In this document: piece after piece, positions 16,901-25,403 of the stretch | Numbering within the stretch: the stretch's first letter is position 1 | Layout of the letters: every line of letters starts with the position of its first letter | NCBI RefSeq assembly: GCF_025370255.1 | Contig: NZ_JAMTCD010000029.1 | Span: 1-45,244 of the forward strand | Source of the DNA: Shewanella holmiensis | Lineage (GTDB): Bacteria; Pseudomonadota; Gammaproteobacteria; Enterobacterales; Shewanellaceae | DNA length: 45,244 nt | Reading direction: 5' to 3' | Notes under the pieces: generated by a model | The model's database searches: none | What the model was told of the DNA's origin: nothing | Seen by the model: only the letters and a program-made list of their open reading frames with translations | Translations under genes and position numbers: made by a program

Positions 16901-19777
16901 ACGACACCCATTATTATGCCAAATTTAAAACCGGCTTCTCCTGTTAAACATGCACAGATCCAATCTTCGCCTGTAACCACCCCAATACCTCCAGCGCATT
17001 TAAACGCTTTTCAACAAAACCAGTGGCTTGCTCAACAAGCACATTTGGCATTTTTGAAAAGCCGTGATGCGGGCTTAAAAGTGGCAGATACCCTGTTAAA
17101 GCAACAGCTTGCTCAGGCCAACGGCTCTGCTACCCCGATGGCTGTTAAGGTTCAAGCAGAAAATGTACTGGCGAAACAAGCCCTGCAAACCGCACTAACG
17201 CCTAATCATGCCAAAGTGCCCGCTTATACGGCCCCCATTCCCGCCAATAAGCCGTGTATTTGGAATTACGCTGATTTAGTGGAATACGCAGAAGGTGATA
17301 TTGCCAAAGTATTTGGTAAAGACTACGCCATTATTGACAGCTATTCTCGTCGCGTCCGTTTACCGACCACTGACTACTTATTAGTGTCTCGGGTAACTAA
17401 ACTTGATGCGACCATGAACCAATATAAGCCATGCTCAATGACCACGGAATACGATATTCCCGTGGATGCGCCTTACTTGGTTGATGGTCAAATCCCTTGG
17501 GCGGTTGCGGTTGAATCTGGCCAGTGTGATTTAATGTTGATCAGCTATCTAGGTATCGACTTTGAAAACAAAGGTGAGCGCGTTTATCGTTTATTAGATT
17601 GCACCTTAACCTTCTTAGAAGATTTACCTCGTGGCGGTGATACCTTACGTTACGACATTAAAATCAATAACTTTGCCAGCAATGGTGATACATTACTCTT
17701 CTTCTTCTCCTATGAATGTTTTGTTGGCGACAAGATGATTCTGAAAATGGATGGCGGTTGTGCAGGCTTCTTCACCGACCAAGAGCTTGCTGACGGTAAA
17801 GGCGTGATTCAAACCGAAGACGAAATTAAAAAACGCCTTGAGATTATCAATAATCCTAACAAACCTCGTTTTAATCCATTATTGCATTGCGCACAAACCC
17901 AGTTTACTTATGGCCAGATACACCATTTACTGACAGGTGATATCGGTAGCTGCTTTGGTGGCGAACATGCCAATCATCAACTTCAAACCGGTGTTCAGCC
18001 GTCTTTATGTTTTGCTTCTGAAAAGTTTTTAATGATTGAGCAAGTGAGCAAGCTGACCGTCAATGGTGGAGCATGGGGCTTAGGCTTAATTGAAGGTCAT
18101 AAACAACTTGCACCTGATCATTGGTATTTTCCATGCCATTTTAAAGGTGATCAGGTCATGGCTGGGTCATTAATGGCTGAAGGCTGTGGTCAGTTATTAC
18201 AGTTCTTTATGTTGCACATTGGTATGCACACCTTAGTCAGCAACGGGCGATTCCAACCACTTGAAAATGCGTCACAAAAAGTGCGTTGTCGTGGTCAGGT
18301 TTTACCACAACATGGCGAATTAACCTACCGAATGGAAGTTACTGAAATCGGTGTTAGCCCGCGTCCTTATGCCAAAGCCAATATTGATATTTTGCTTAAT
18401 GGTAAAGTGGTTGTCGATTTCCAAAACTTAGGCGTCATGATTAAGGAAGAAAGCGAATGTACTCGCTACCCGCTGCTTGCGCTAGAGACATTAAACCTCA
18501 GCGTGAATGGCCAAGGTAAAGCGCCATTAATGGCACAAGTTCCTGATTTAAGTGCGCCAACAAATAAGGGCGTTATTCCACTTAAACACGTTGAAGCGCC
18601 AAGTGTTTCACCAGATTCAAAATACGCAAATCGCGTACCTGATACCGTGCCATTTACGCCTTATCATATGTTCGAGTTTGCAACGGGTAACATTGAAAAA
18701 TGTTTTGGGCCAGATTTCAGTATTTACCGCGGCTTAATTCCACCACGCACACCTTGTGGTGATTTACAGTTAACCACCCGTGTAGTGGAAATTAACGGTA
18801 AACGAGGCGAGTTGAAAAAACCGTCATCGTGTATCGCTGAATACGAAGTCCCTGCTGATGCATGGTATTTTACTAAAAACAGCCATCCCGCAGTGATGCC
18901 TTACTCAGTGTTAATGGAGATATCGTTACAACCTAACGGATTTATTTCTGGCTATATGGGCACCACATTAGGGTTCCCTGGACAAGAACTGTTTTTCCGT
19001 AACCTCGATGGCAGTGGCAAATTATTACGCCATGTCGACTTACGTGGCAAAACAATCGTCAATGATTCTAAGCTATTATCAACCGTCATTGCTGGCAGTA
19101 ATATCATTCAAAACTTTACCTTTGACCTAAGCGTTGATGGTGAGCCTTTCTATACCGGTAGCGCGGTATTTGGTTACTTTAAAGGTGATGCACTGAAAAA
19201 CCAGCTCGGTATTGATAACGGCAAAATCACTCAGCCTTGGCATATTGATAATAATGTCGCCGCGGATATCAGTGTAAACTTGTTAGACAAACAGTCGCGC
19301 GTGTTTAACCCGCCAGCCAATCAACCGCATTATGCGTTAGCAGGCGGTCAGTTAAACTTTATCGACAAAGCTGAAATTGTCGAAACTGGTGGTAAATACG
19401 GCAAAGGCTACCTTGCAGCATCACGCACCATTGATCCAAGCGATTGGTTCTTCCAGTTCCATTTCCATCAAGATCCGGTTATGCCAGGGTCATTAGGCGT
19501 TGAAGCCGTGATTGAGTTGATGCAAACTTATGCCATTAGTACCGATTTAGGCAAAGGTTTCACTAACCCTAAATTTGGCCAAATATTGTCAGACATCAAA
19601 TGGAAATATCGTGGTCAAATTAACCCATTAAACAAACAAATGTCACTTGATGTGCATATTAGCGCCGTGAAAGATGAAAACGGTAAGCGCATTATTGTTG
19701 GCGACGCAAACCTCAGTAAAGACGGTTTACGTATTTATGAAGTAAAAGACATCGCTATCTGTATTGAAGAGGCATAA
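13979..19777 (+). CDS. pfaC: PfaC, KS-CLF-DH-DH subunit of PUFA synthase
   Basis: 1932 residues. Domain order: ketosynthase (about 5-460; DAACASS with Cys205), chain-length-factor domain (about 480-930) in which the KS cysteine position reads SAGEQS with Gln682 (so non-condensing), then two FabA-type hotdog dehydratase/isomerase domains (about 1110-1480 and 1550-1932). Dehydratase motifs are HFKGDQVMAGS with His1387 and HFHQDPVMPGS with His1828/His1830. These domains introduce and position the cis double bonds of the product. The start is TTG 13979, overlapping the pfaB stop as TTGA; AAGGAG eight bases before it makes this start convincing despite the rare codon. A Pro/Thr-rich linker (about 940-1010) separates CLF from the DH pair. 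Next comes pfaD after a 10-base gap. Confidence 0.96.
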   Translation: MSSHNTSKIAIVGLANQYPDADTPAKFWQNLLDKKDSRSQISNEKLNAKPQEYTGVQGQSDRFYCDKGGYIQHFQFNANDYHIPASAFSGLDDSFLWATDTARNALADAGIDLNDHRLARTGIVMGTLSFPTAKSNELFVPLYHDAVEKALQVKLAQPNFVLQRFGEQQPQQINYRNGAIAHNASKLVADALGLGAAQLSLDAACASSVYALKLACDYLHTGKADIMLAGAVSGADPFFINMGFSIFHAYPDHGISAPFDSNSKGLFAGEGAGVLVLKRLEDAERDGDHIYALVSGIGLSNDGKGQFVLSPNSKGQVLSFERAYREANIAPASIEVIECHATGTPLGDKVELTSMERFFEDKLNGSATPLIGSAKSNLGHLLTAAGMPGIMKMIFAMRQGVLPPSINISSPIASPNQLFGQQTLPNDVLPWPDKAGNSVRHAGVSVFGFGGCNAHLLIESYDNNGVKSHATANACEFNAAQQELSITGIAAHFGQASSINALATKVTQQQSLMTQLPAKRWKGLEKHPELLAKHGLHAAPQGGYIEQFDFDFLRFKVPPNEDDRLISQQLLLMKVADEAIVDAKLTPGSKVAVLVAMETELELHQFRGRVNLHSQIADSLTSQGVQLTEDEYQALETIAMDSVLDAAKLNQYTSFIGNIMASRISSLWDFNGPAFTISAGEQSVNRCIDVAQNLFALSSHQEPLDAVIIAAVDLSGSIENMLLKNACLSSLGTDDSALSAWHVGEGAAAMVLQVQNAESTSAQGNATSYANIESLQFNSRYCADQVSDHILAKSADLIELNQSPESRLDLMGQNLLQQLSQGVNTLTQAQHLMGHSFAASGMASIVHSLIQLNQQSSAVNASVVTVSEDQCSHIDLSVSASQRHALNARLSLPLTQQLAAGSKLSLIKQVSLGGQDIYQHIIDTPLTALTDIQMKCAHILPVTRSPATISIIPMTQTHRNAFTSSVTEPTTSTETTPIIMPNLKPASPVKHAQIQSSPVTTPIPPAHLNAFQQNQWLAQQAHLAFLKSRDAGLKVADTLLKQQLAQANGSATPMAVKVQAENVLAKQALQTALTPNHAKVPAYTAPIPANKPCIWNYADLVEYAEGDIAKVFGKDYAIIDSYSRRVRLPTTDYLLVSRVTKLDATMNQYKPCSMTTEYDIPVDAPYLVDGQIPWAVAVESGQCDLMLISYLGIDFENKGERVYRLLDCTLTFLEDLPRGGDTLRYDIKINNFASNGDTLLFFFSYECFVGDKMILKMDGGCAGFFTDQELADGKGVIQTEDEIKKRLEIINNPNKPRFNPLLHCAQTQFTYGQIHHLLTGDIGSCFGGEHANHQLQTGVQPSLCFASEKFLMIEQVSKLTVNGGAWGLGLIEGHKQLAPDHWYFPCHFKGDQVMAGSLMAEGCGQLLQFFMLHIGMHTLVSNGRFQPLENASQKVRCRGQVLPQHGELTYRMEVTEIGVSPRPYAKANIDILLNGKVVVDFQNLGVMIKEESECTRYPLLALETLNLSVNGQGKAPLMAQVPDLSAPTNKGVIPLKHVEAPSVSPDSKYANRVPDTVPFTPYHMFEFATGNIEKCFGPDFSIYRGLIPPRTPCGDLQLTTRVVEINGKRGELKKPSSCIAEYEVPADAWYFTKNSHPAVMPYSVLMEISLQPNGFISGYMGTTLGFPGQELFFRNLDGSGKLLRHVDLRGKTIVNDSKLLSTVIAGSNIIQNFTFDLSVDGEPFYTGSAVFGYFKGDALKNQLGIDNGKITQPWHIDNNVAADISVNLLDKQSRVFNPPANQPHYALAGGQLNFIDKAEIVETGGKYGKGYLAASRTIDPSDWFFQFHFHQDPVMPGSLGVEAVIELMQTYAISTDLGKGFTNPKFGQILSDIKWKYRGQINPLNKQMSLDVHISAVKDENGKRIIVGDANLSKDGLRIYEVKDIAICIEEA

Positions 19778-19787
19778 GGGAATAATA

Positions 19788-21443
19788 ATGACAATAAGTA
19801 TCCAAAACGAAAAGCTTTCTCCATGGCCTTGGCAAGTAGCCTCAAGCGATGCCAGCTTTGACCCTGTAAATATGGGTAAAAAATTAAAAGACCTATCGAA
19901 GTCATGCTATTTAATTAATCACCCAGAGCAAGGTTTAGGGGTGTCGCAGCAAGCTCAGGTGATTACCGAACAAGATGAACTATCAAGCAGTGCGAGTAAT
20001 GATGCCAACGCTCATCACCTACCCGTCAGTGCCTTTGCCCCAGCGCTTGGCACCCAAAGCTTAGGTGACAGTAATTTCCGTCGCGTTCATGGGGTAAAAT
20101 ACGCCTATTACGCAGGTGCTATGGCCAATGGTATTGCCTCGGAAGAATTAGTGATTGCCTTGGGGCAAGCTGGGATTTTATGCTCGTTTGGCGCAGCAGG
20201 TCTTATTCCATCCCGCGTAGAACAAGCCATTAATCGCATTCAAGCAGCACTGCCAAATGGCCCATATATGTTTAACTTGATCCACAGCCCAAGTGAGCCA
20301 GCATTGGAACGCGGCAGTGTCGAGCTATTTTTAAAACATAAAGTTCGCACCGTCGAAGCCTCAGCCTTTTTGGGGTTAACACCGCAAATCGTTTACTACC
20401 GAGCTGCAGGATTAAGCCGCGACAACCATGGTGAAGTAGTAATTGGCAATAAAGTGATCGCTAAAATTAGCCGAACTGAAGTCGCGACTAAATTTATGGA
20501 GCCTGCCCCAGTAAAAATGCTACAACAGCTAGTAGACGAAGGGTTAATTACTGCCGAACAAATGGAATTGGCACAACACGTTCCTATGGCTGATGACATT
20601 ACAGCAGAAGCCGACTCAGGTGGTCATACTGACAACCGTCCATTAGTGACCTTATTGCCGACCATTTTAGCGCTTAAAGATAAAATTCAAGCCAAATATC
20701 AATACAAAACTCCTATCCGTGTAGGATGCGGTGGTGGCGTGGGCACTCCTGATGCCGCATTGGCAACCTTTAACATGGGGGCCGCCTTTATTGTAACGGG
20801 CTCTATTAACCAGGCTTGTGTTGAAGCGGGCGCCAGCGAGCATACTCGCAAACTGCTTGCGACCACCGAAATGGCCGATGTCACTATGGCGCCAGCGGCT
20901 GACATGTTTGAAATGGGTGTTAAGCTACAGGTGGTAAAACGTGGCACGTTATTCCCTATGCGTGCTAACAAGTTATATGAAATTTATACTCGCTATGACT
21001 CGATAGAGGCAATCCCAGCCGATGAGCGTGAAAAACTTGAAAAACAAGTGTTCCGTTCAAGTTTAGATGATATTTGGGCGGGTACAGTTGCGCATTTTAA
21101 TGAACGCGACCCTAAGCAAATTGAACGCGCTAAAGATAACCCAAAACGTAAAATGGCATTAATTTTCCGCTGGTATCTTGGTCTTTCAAGTCGTTGGTCC
21201 AATACCGGTGAGATTGGCCGTGAAATGGATTATCAAATATGGGCGGGTCCCGCACTTGGCGCGTTCAATGAATGGGCTAAAGGCAGTTATTTAGATGATT
21301 ATACCAAGCGAAATGCGGTAGACTTAGCAAAACACATGATGCACGGCGCCGCATACCAAGCTAGAGTTAACTTACTTACGGCTCAAGGTGTGGCGGTTCC
21401 TGTTGAACTTCAACGCTGGCGTCCACAAGATCAAGTGAAGTAA
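19788..21443 (+). CDS. pfaD: PfaD, FMN-dependent enoyl reductase of PUFA synthase
   Basis: 551 residues of the 2-nitropropane-dioxygenase-like TIM-barrel family. It reduces the enoyl intermediate in the PUFA cycle, supplying the trans-acting ER that PfaA lacks. The flavin phosphate loop is visible as GCGGGVGTPDAA and the following INQACVEAG stretch; GGHTDNRPL is typical of PfaD. I choose ATG 19788 because AAGGGA lies about seven bases upstream; the frame is open back to TTG 19764, which overlaps the end of pfaC. It is the last enzyme gene of the operon, 10 bases after the pfaC stop. About 95 bases separate it from a small cysteine-containing gene, with a palindrome in between. Confidence 0.95.
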   Translation: MTISIQNEKLSPWPWQVASSDASFDPVNMGKKLKDLSKSCYLINHPEQGLGVSQQAQVITEQDELSSSASNDANAHHLPVSAFAPALGTQSLGDSNFRRVHGVKYAYYAGAMANGIASEELVIALGQAGILCSFGAAGLIPSRVEQAINRIQAALPNGPYMFNLIHSPSEPALERGSVELFLKHKVRTVEASAFLGLTPQIVYYRAAGLSRDNHGEVVIGNKVIAKISRTEVATKFMEPAPVKMLQQLVDEGLITAEQMELAQHVPMADDITAEADSGGHTDNRPLVTLLPTILALKDKIQAKYQYKTPIRVGCGGGVGTPDAALATFNMGAAFIVTGSINQACVEAGASEHTRKLLATTEMADVTMAPAADMFEMGVKLQVVKRGTLFPMRANKLYEIYTRYDSIEAIPADEREKLEKQVFRSSLDDIWAGTVAHFNERDPKQIERAKDNPKRKMALIFRWYLGLSSRWSNTGEIGREMDYQIWAGPALGAFNEWAKGSYLDDYTKRNAVDLAKHMMHGAAYQARVNLLTAQGVAVPVELQRWRPQDQVK

Positions 21444-21488
21444 TTAGCTTAAAAACGCGAACTTGCACTCGGTTTAATATTTTATAAC

Positions 21489-21518
21489 GTCTGTTAACAG
21501 ACTGACTCTTTAACAGAC
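21489..21518. promoter_or_regulatory. Palindrome with flanking direct repeat after pfaD
   Basis: GTCTGTTAACAGAC (21489-21502) is a perfect 14-base palindrome, and its right part TTAACAGAC is repeated at 21510-21518. It lies in the 95-base gap between pfaD and the small downstream gene. The form suits an operator for a dimeric regulator of that small gene; it lacks a T-tract, so it is not a terminator. The regulator is unknown. Confidence 0.35.
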
Positions 21519-21538
21519 ATTTGCACTAGGTAATGGTA

Positions 21539-21793
21539 ATGAGCGAAACGCAAAAACTGGATTTTTCAGCCGTTAATGACACGACTCAAGCTTCATTTAA
21601 TCAGCATAAAAATCTGATTAAACGCATGATGAAAGGAAATAGCGCAACCTGCAGTGAATGCAATAAACCGCTGACCTTACAATTACCGCCGAACACAAAA
21701 AATGCTAAGCCCAGTGCTAAACCGCCTGGAATTTACTGTGCTAAAGGTTGCACGGATATTGAGCTGGATATGGAAGCCGTATCTTTAATGTAA
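21539..21793 (+). CDS. Small cysteine-containing protein downstream of pfaD
   Basis: 84 residues from ATG 21539; an ATG two codons earlier (21533) is possible but sits too close to the AGG. No family recognised. It has a CSEC pair near residue 38, then a Pro/Lys-rich stretch, and YCAKGC near the end, so four cysteines arranged as two CxxC/CxxxC-type pairs, suggesting a small zinc ribbon. There is no signal peptide. It lies in the same direction as the pfa operon and before its terminator at 21825-21848, so it may be read with it, though a palindrome in the gap suggests separate control. A role in fatty acid synthesis is not shown by the sequence. Confidence 0.7.
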   Translation: MSETQKLDFSAVNDTTQASFNQHKNLIKRMMKGNSATCSECNKPLTLQLPPNTKNAKPSAKPPGIYCAKGCTDIELDMEAVSLM

Positions 21794-21824
21794 TACAGAA
21801 GTGATACATTGATTTTTAATGATT

Positions 21825-21848
21825 AAAGGCGCATTTTGCGCCTTTTTT
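21825..21848 (+). terminator. Rho-independent terminator ending the pfa region
   Basis: AAAGGCGCA and TGCGCCTTT pair around a TTT loop, followed by a run of T. It lies 32 bases after the small cysteine protein gene and closes the pfa transcription unit. Confidence 0.85.
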
Positions 21849-21998
21849 ATTGCCTGAATTGGCATAATCTTGAGTTGCAAAAATTAACAAATTACTCATT
21901 AATAGCCAAAGATTGAAATAAACTATATATCATTACGGTCTACTCTTTTAGTGACAAACACTATAATGTTAAAACGAATATACGTTCTGCAAACCAAT

Positions 21999-22073
21999 GT
22001 GCTGAACATCATAGTGCCGAACATCATAGTGCCGAACATCATAGTGCCGAACATCATAGTGCCGAACATCATA
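21999..22073 (+). repeat. Five tandem copies of a 15-bp repeat
   Basis: The unit GTGCCGAACATCATA occurs four times without change (22014-22073), preceded by one copy with a single difference (GTGCTGAACATCATA, 21999-22013). The array ends 23 bases before the next gene start, so it lies in the probable promoter or 5' leader. Copies are contiguous, unlike CRISPR repeats. The length is a multiple of 15, and the tract could expand or contract by slippage. Confidence 0.9.
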
Positions 22074-22096
22074 AAAATAGAGAGTTAAGGTTATCA

Positions 22097-22867
22097 ATGA
22101 AGTATCGTTTTATACTAGCCCTTGCTGCAATTGTTTTTAGCAGTGTAAGTGTTGCCCAAACTGAAGATTATCAATTTGCCTCTATCGAATTCTTATTTGA
22201 ACAACAAGTCGGGGCAAAAGTACTGCCTGAGATTTATGCCAAACTAGGGTTATCCATTAGCATTACTCCTATGCCAGGAAAGCGTGCTCAAAGAGAAGCC
22301 GTGACAGGACATAAAGATGGCGAAATCATGCGGATATGGACTTATGGTGTTGAAAACCCGACGATGATCCGCGTACCTACACCGTATTATCAGTTAGAAA
22401 CCATGGCTTTTGTCCATAAAAACAGCCAAATTACGTTGGCATCTAATGCCGATTTACTCGACCATAATTTATTCAAAGTACGTGGAGTGAAACACACTGA
22501 CAACATCACTCACGGTTTAAAGTATGTATTCAATTATGATGACACATTAAGCATGATGACGGCTTTAGGTGTTAGTCACAACAGCATCGCATTAACCAAT
22601 ACCGCCGACGGTTTATATGCGATTAAAAAATTAAATATTGATTATATTAAACCTCTGCCACCCGCTCTTGCGACACTCGAGCTTTATCATTATATCAACC
22701 CTAAAAATGCCGCTTTAGTGCCTAAAATTGATGCTGTTATCAAAGCAATGAAAGCCAGTGGTGAGCTCGATATTCTGTTACAAAAAGCAGAAAACGAGGT
22801 GCTTGCCAACCTTGAAGCGCCACAAAAATCTGCCAATGATAAACAAAATGCTGTGGCACAGAAATAG
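22097..22867 (+). CDS. Periplasmic solute-binding-like protein
   Basis: 256 residues with a clear signal peptide (FILALAAIVFSSVSVAQ, cleavage near residue 20). The mature part looks like the type 2 periplasmic binding fold of the amino-acid-binding family (SBP_bac_3): an early EFLFEQQVGAKVLPEIYAKL segment and GKRAQREAVTGHKDGEIMRI, the latter common in Shewanella and Vibrio orphan binding proteins. The ligand is unknown and no transporter permease or ATPase gene is nearby, so it may be a free-standing sensor-like binding protein. The start ATG follows AAGG. The five 15-bp repeats lie just upstream and could affect its expression. The C-terminus is Lys/Gln-rich with no obvious domain. Confidence 0.7.
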   Translation: MKYRFILALAAIVFSSVSVAQTEDYQFASIEFLFEQQVGAKVLPEIYAKLGLSISITPMPGKRAQREAVTGHKDGEIMRIWTYGVENPTMIRVPTPYYQLETMAFVHKNSQITLASNADLLDHNLFKVRGVKHTDNITHGLKYVFNYDDTLSMMTALGVSHNSIALTNTADGLYAIKKLNIDYIKPLPPALATLELYHYINPKNAALVPKIDAVIKAMKASGELDILLQKAENEVLANLEAPQKSANDKQNAVAQK

Positions 22868-22964
22868 TTACTAGCTAATTGAATATTACCTATTAACCAA
22901 TCTAACCTAAATCGTTGCACACTGAGTACAACAGCAAGATTTTAAAATTAAACAAGGATTTATA

Positions 22965-23822
22965 ATGACAAATCAATATACGCCGCCTGCTGTGTGGACA
23001 ATGGATAATGAAAACGGCGGTCAATGGGCCAGTATTAATCGCCCTAATTCAGGTGCGCGTCATGAGCAATCATTACCCGTTGGAGAGCACAACTTACAGC
23101 TTTATTCATTAGCAACGCCTAACGGCCAAAAAGTCACCATTTTACTTGAAGAGTTACTCGCATTAGGCGTAAGTGGCGCTGAGTATGATGCTCACTTAAT
23201 TAATATCGGTGAAGGCAATCAGTTTTCATCTGGGTTTGTGCAGGTTAACCCTAACTCAAAAATTCCAGCGTTAGTTGATAACTCAAGTGCTGAAACCATA
23301 AATGTGTTTGAGTCGGGCGGGATTTTATTATATCTGGCTGACAAATTTGGCCACTTTATTCCAACACAGATTGCTGCCCGTACTAAAGTGATGAACTGGT
23401 TATTTTGGTTACAAGGTTCGGCGCCTTATCTTGGTGGTGGTTTTGGTCATTTTTATGCTTACGCTCCCGAAAAGTTTGAATACCCGATTAATCGCTTTTC
23501 AATGGAAGTAAAACGTCAATTAGATTTGTTAGATAAGCAACTTGCCAAAAATACATACTTTGGTGGTGATGAATACTCAATTGCAGACATCGCAATTTGG
23601 CCTTGGTATGGCAACCTCGTATTAGGCAACCTTTATAATGCTGCAGAATTTTTGGATGTGGGCAGTTATACCCATGTTATGCGCTGGGCAAAAGTAATTG
23701 AGCAACGCCCGGCTGTGCAGCGAGGTAGAATTGTTAATAGAACCTGGGGCGATGTATGGGAACAAGTGCCTAACCGTCATAGTGCAGCAGATATTGATAA
23801 GGTGCTGGCACTGAAACCCTAA
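22965..23822 (+). CDS. yghU: YghU-type glutathione transferase / disulfide-bond oxidoreductase
   Basis: 285 residues, the usual length for the Nu-class glutathione transferases YghU/YfcG. The thioredoxin-like half has LYSLATPNGQKVTILLEEL, in which Thr and Asn replace the usual catalytic Ser/Tyr, and NPNSKIPALVD with the conserved cis-proline. The glutathione-binding ESGGILLYLAD follows, and the helical C-terminal domain begins after residue 135. Known relatives bind two glutathiones and reduce disulfides such as 2-hydroxyethyl disulfide. The long N-terminal extension (PPAVWTMDNENGGQWASINRP) is characteristic of YghU. It is cytoplasmic, monocistronic, and followed by a bidirectional terminator. 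Confidence 0.92.
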   Translation: MTNQYTPPAVWTMDNENGGQWASINRPNSGARHEQSLPVGEHNLQLYSLATPNGQKVTILLEELLALGVSGAEYDAHLINIGEGNQFSSGFVQVNPNSKIPALVDNSSAETINVFESGGILLYLADKFGHFIPTQIAARTKVMNWLFWLQGSAPYLGGGFGHFYAYAPEKFEYPINRFSMEVKRQLDLLDKQLAKNTYFGGDEYSIADIAIWPWYGNLVLGNLYNAAEFLDVGSYTHVMRWAKVIEQRPAVQRGRIVNRTWGDVWEQVPNRHSAADIDKVLALKP

Positions 23823-23874
23823 CATAGTTTGCTAACATTTCGTTTAGTTACACCTGTGCAGGCTAAATTTAAAT

Positions 23875-23918
23875 AAGCTTAAACTGACAAAGCTAATGAA
23901 TGGTCGGTTTAAGCTTTT
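23875..23918. terminator. Bidirectional terminator between convergent genes
   Basis: AAGCTTAAACTGAC (23875-23888) pairs with GTCGGTTTAAGCTT (23903-23916) with a single wobble pair. T-rich sequence follows on both strands. It separates yghU from the convergent hydratase gene. Confidence 0.75.
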
Positions 23919-23937
23919 AATCATCTGATGAATAACA

Positions 23938-24726
23938 TTATCGCTTCTGCTCAAATCGCACCCTTATTTCACCCAAACCTTGATAATTAATATCGACCTT
24001 GGTGGCCATAGGTACTTTAACCACACCGCAATACGATCCAGTTATAATCGCCTGCCCTTTTTTGAGGCTCACGCCTTTAGCTGTTAAATAATTGATTAAC
24101 CAATAAATTGGCGCTTGTGAAGACTGACACGGATGCGTGCCATCAAAAATGCGCGTTTCACCTTGATGACTCACGCTAATATTGATTTTATTAGCCTGGT
24201 AAGCGAGAGTTTTATCTATTGCGGGCCCTAAATACAAACCCTGATTACTTAAACCATCTGCAAGTTTTTCAAAATAGCTGGCGGCGTAATCACAGCTGAA
24301 TCGACTTTGAATTAACTCTAATGCCATATGGGTGGCGCTGATCCCCAAATCAATTTGTTCATCGCTGTAGCTATGGTGGGCCACAAAGTCTTGCCCCAGA
24401 ATAAAGGCAATTTCAGGCTCGATTAATGCTTGTAAGCCGCTAGGGTTAGCAAAGGGAGTGATGGGACAATTGGGTTGTTCAACCACAGCTTGGCTTAATA
24501 TTGGCGCAAAAATAAGTTGACCATTTTCCAGTGGCGTTAAACATTTCCACCCAGCAATCTGTTGGTTTGAAAGTGCGATCATTTGTTGCTGCACAGCAAA
24601 AGCATCGTCAATGCATTGCGGCTTAACACCAACAAGTTCAGATGCTGGTGAGATAGCGCTGCGTTGAACCAATAAATGTTGCGCCAATAATTCAAGCAAA
24701 TCAGTCATCGTTTGTTGAGTATCCAT
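23938..24726 (-). CDS. 2-keto-4-pentenoate hydratase-like protein (MhpD family)
   Basis: 262 residues of the FAH-related hydratase family. Family signatures are IAGWKCLTPL in the first third and LIEPEIAFILGQD in the middle, where the glutamates coordinate the metal; GSYCGVVKVP near the end corresponds to the usual GS-x-x-G loop. These enzymes hydrate 2-hydroxydienoates in aromatic meta-cleavage routes. No ring-cleavage dioxygenase is nearby, so the real substrate is unclear. The start is ATG 24726, whose first base overlaps the TAA of the upstream FAH gene (TAATG), so the two are coupled. The frame is open further to GTG 24741, but that would lie inside the upstream gene. Confidence 0.8.
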   Translation of the reverse strand: MDTQQTMTDLLELLAQHLLVQRSAISPASELVGVKPQCIDDAFAVQQQMIALSNQQIAGWKCLTPLENGQLIFAPILSQAVVEQPNCPITPFANPSGLQALIEPEIAFILGQDFVAHHSYSDEQIDLGISATHMALELIQSRFSCDYAASYFEKLADGLSNQGLYLGPAIDKTLAYQANKINISVSHQGETRIFDGTHPCQSSQAPIYWLINYLTAKGVSLKKGQAIITGSYCGVVKVPMATKVDINYQGLGEIRVRFEQKR

Positions 24727-25403
24727 TAAACCGCCAACCACTGTTGTTTGATGATGGGCTTGGTATTGGCGATATCTTCAATGAGCTGTTGTTCTGACTG
24801 ATATTCAATCCCCTGCCAGAGAGTTAATTCAAATATGCTGCCAGATACCACTTCACCCACGCCCTTTGGAGTACCGGTCATTACAATGTCACCATTTTCG
24901 AGAGTTAAAAAATCGCTAATGCCTGAAAAAATGTCACTTGTTGAATAGATCATTAACTGACTATGGCCTAACTGAGATAATTTGCCATCTATGGTCAAAC
25001 TGAAACACCAATGGTGAGAATCGCAATCTTGGTCAAGTTGATTTATGCTGACAAAATCGCTAAAAACCGCTGAACCATTAAAAGCCTTGGCACGTTCCCA
25101 AGGTAAGCCTTTGGATTTCAACTGACTTTGTAAATGGCGTTTAGTCAAATCAAATCCTAAGCCAACAGCTGAAAATTGACCATTTTCGACCAAAAAACAT
25201 AGCTCTGCTTCATAATGAAGAGCCTGCTGAAGATGAACGCTGTTAAGTTGAGTGTTAATAGCGCTATTGGGTTTGATAAACACAACCATATCATCCGGAA
25301 TATCATTACCTAACTCATGAATATGCTCAACGTAATTACGCCCAATACAAACAAGTTTGGACGGCGTAATAAAAAGCTGCCGATTGAGGCTAATGTGTTG
25401 CAT
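24726..25403 (-). CDS. Fumarylacetoacetate hydrolase-family protein
   Basis: 225 residues, close to the short YcgM/FahD type of the FAH family, which includes acylpyruvate hydrolase and oxaloacetate decarboxylase. Visible signatures are VCIGRNYVEHIHELGN, the metal-binding LHYEAELCFLV, the WERAKAFNGSAVFSDFV stretch and the closing TGTPKGVG loop. It hydrolyses or decarboxylates a small 2-oxo-dicarboxylate; which one cannot be told. It is the first gene of a two-gene operon with the MhpD-like hydratase, overlapping it by one base. The two together suggest handling of 2-oxo acids or damaged intermediates. Cytoplasmic. Confidence 0.85.
   Translation of the reverse strand: MQHISLNRQLFITPSKLVCIGRNYVEHIHELGNDIPDDMVVFIKPNSAINTQLNSVHLQQALHYEAELCFLVENGQFSAVGLGFDLTKRHLQSQLKSKGLPWERAKAFNGSAVFSDFVSINQLDQDCDSHHWCFSLTIDGKLSQLGHSQLMIYSTSDIFSGISDFLTLENGDIVMTGTPKGVGEVVSGSIFELTLWQGIEYQSEQQLIEDIANTKPIIKQQWLAV

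Noticed and set aside
21999..22073. 15-bp repeats considered as a CRISPR array
   Set aside because: Copies are contiguous without spacers and too short.
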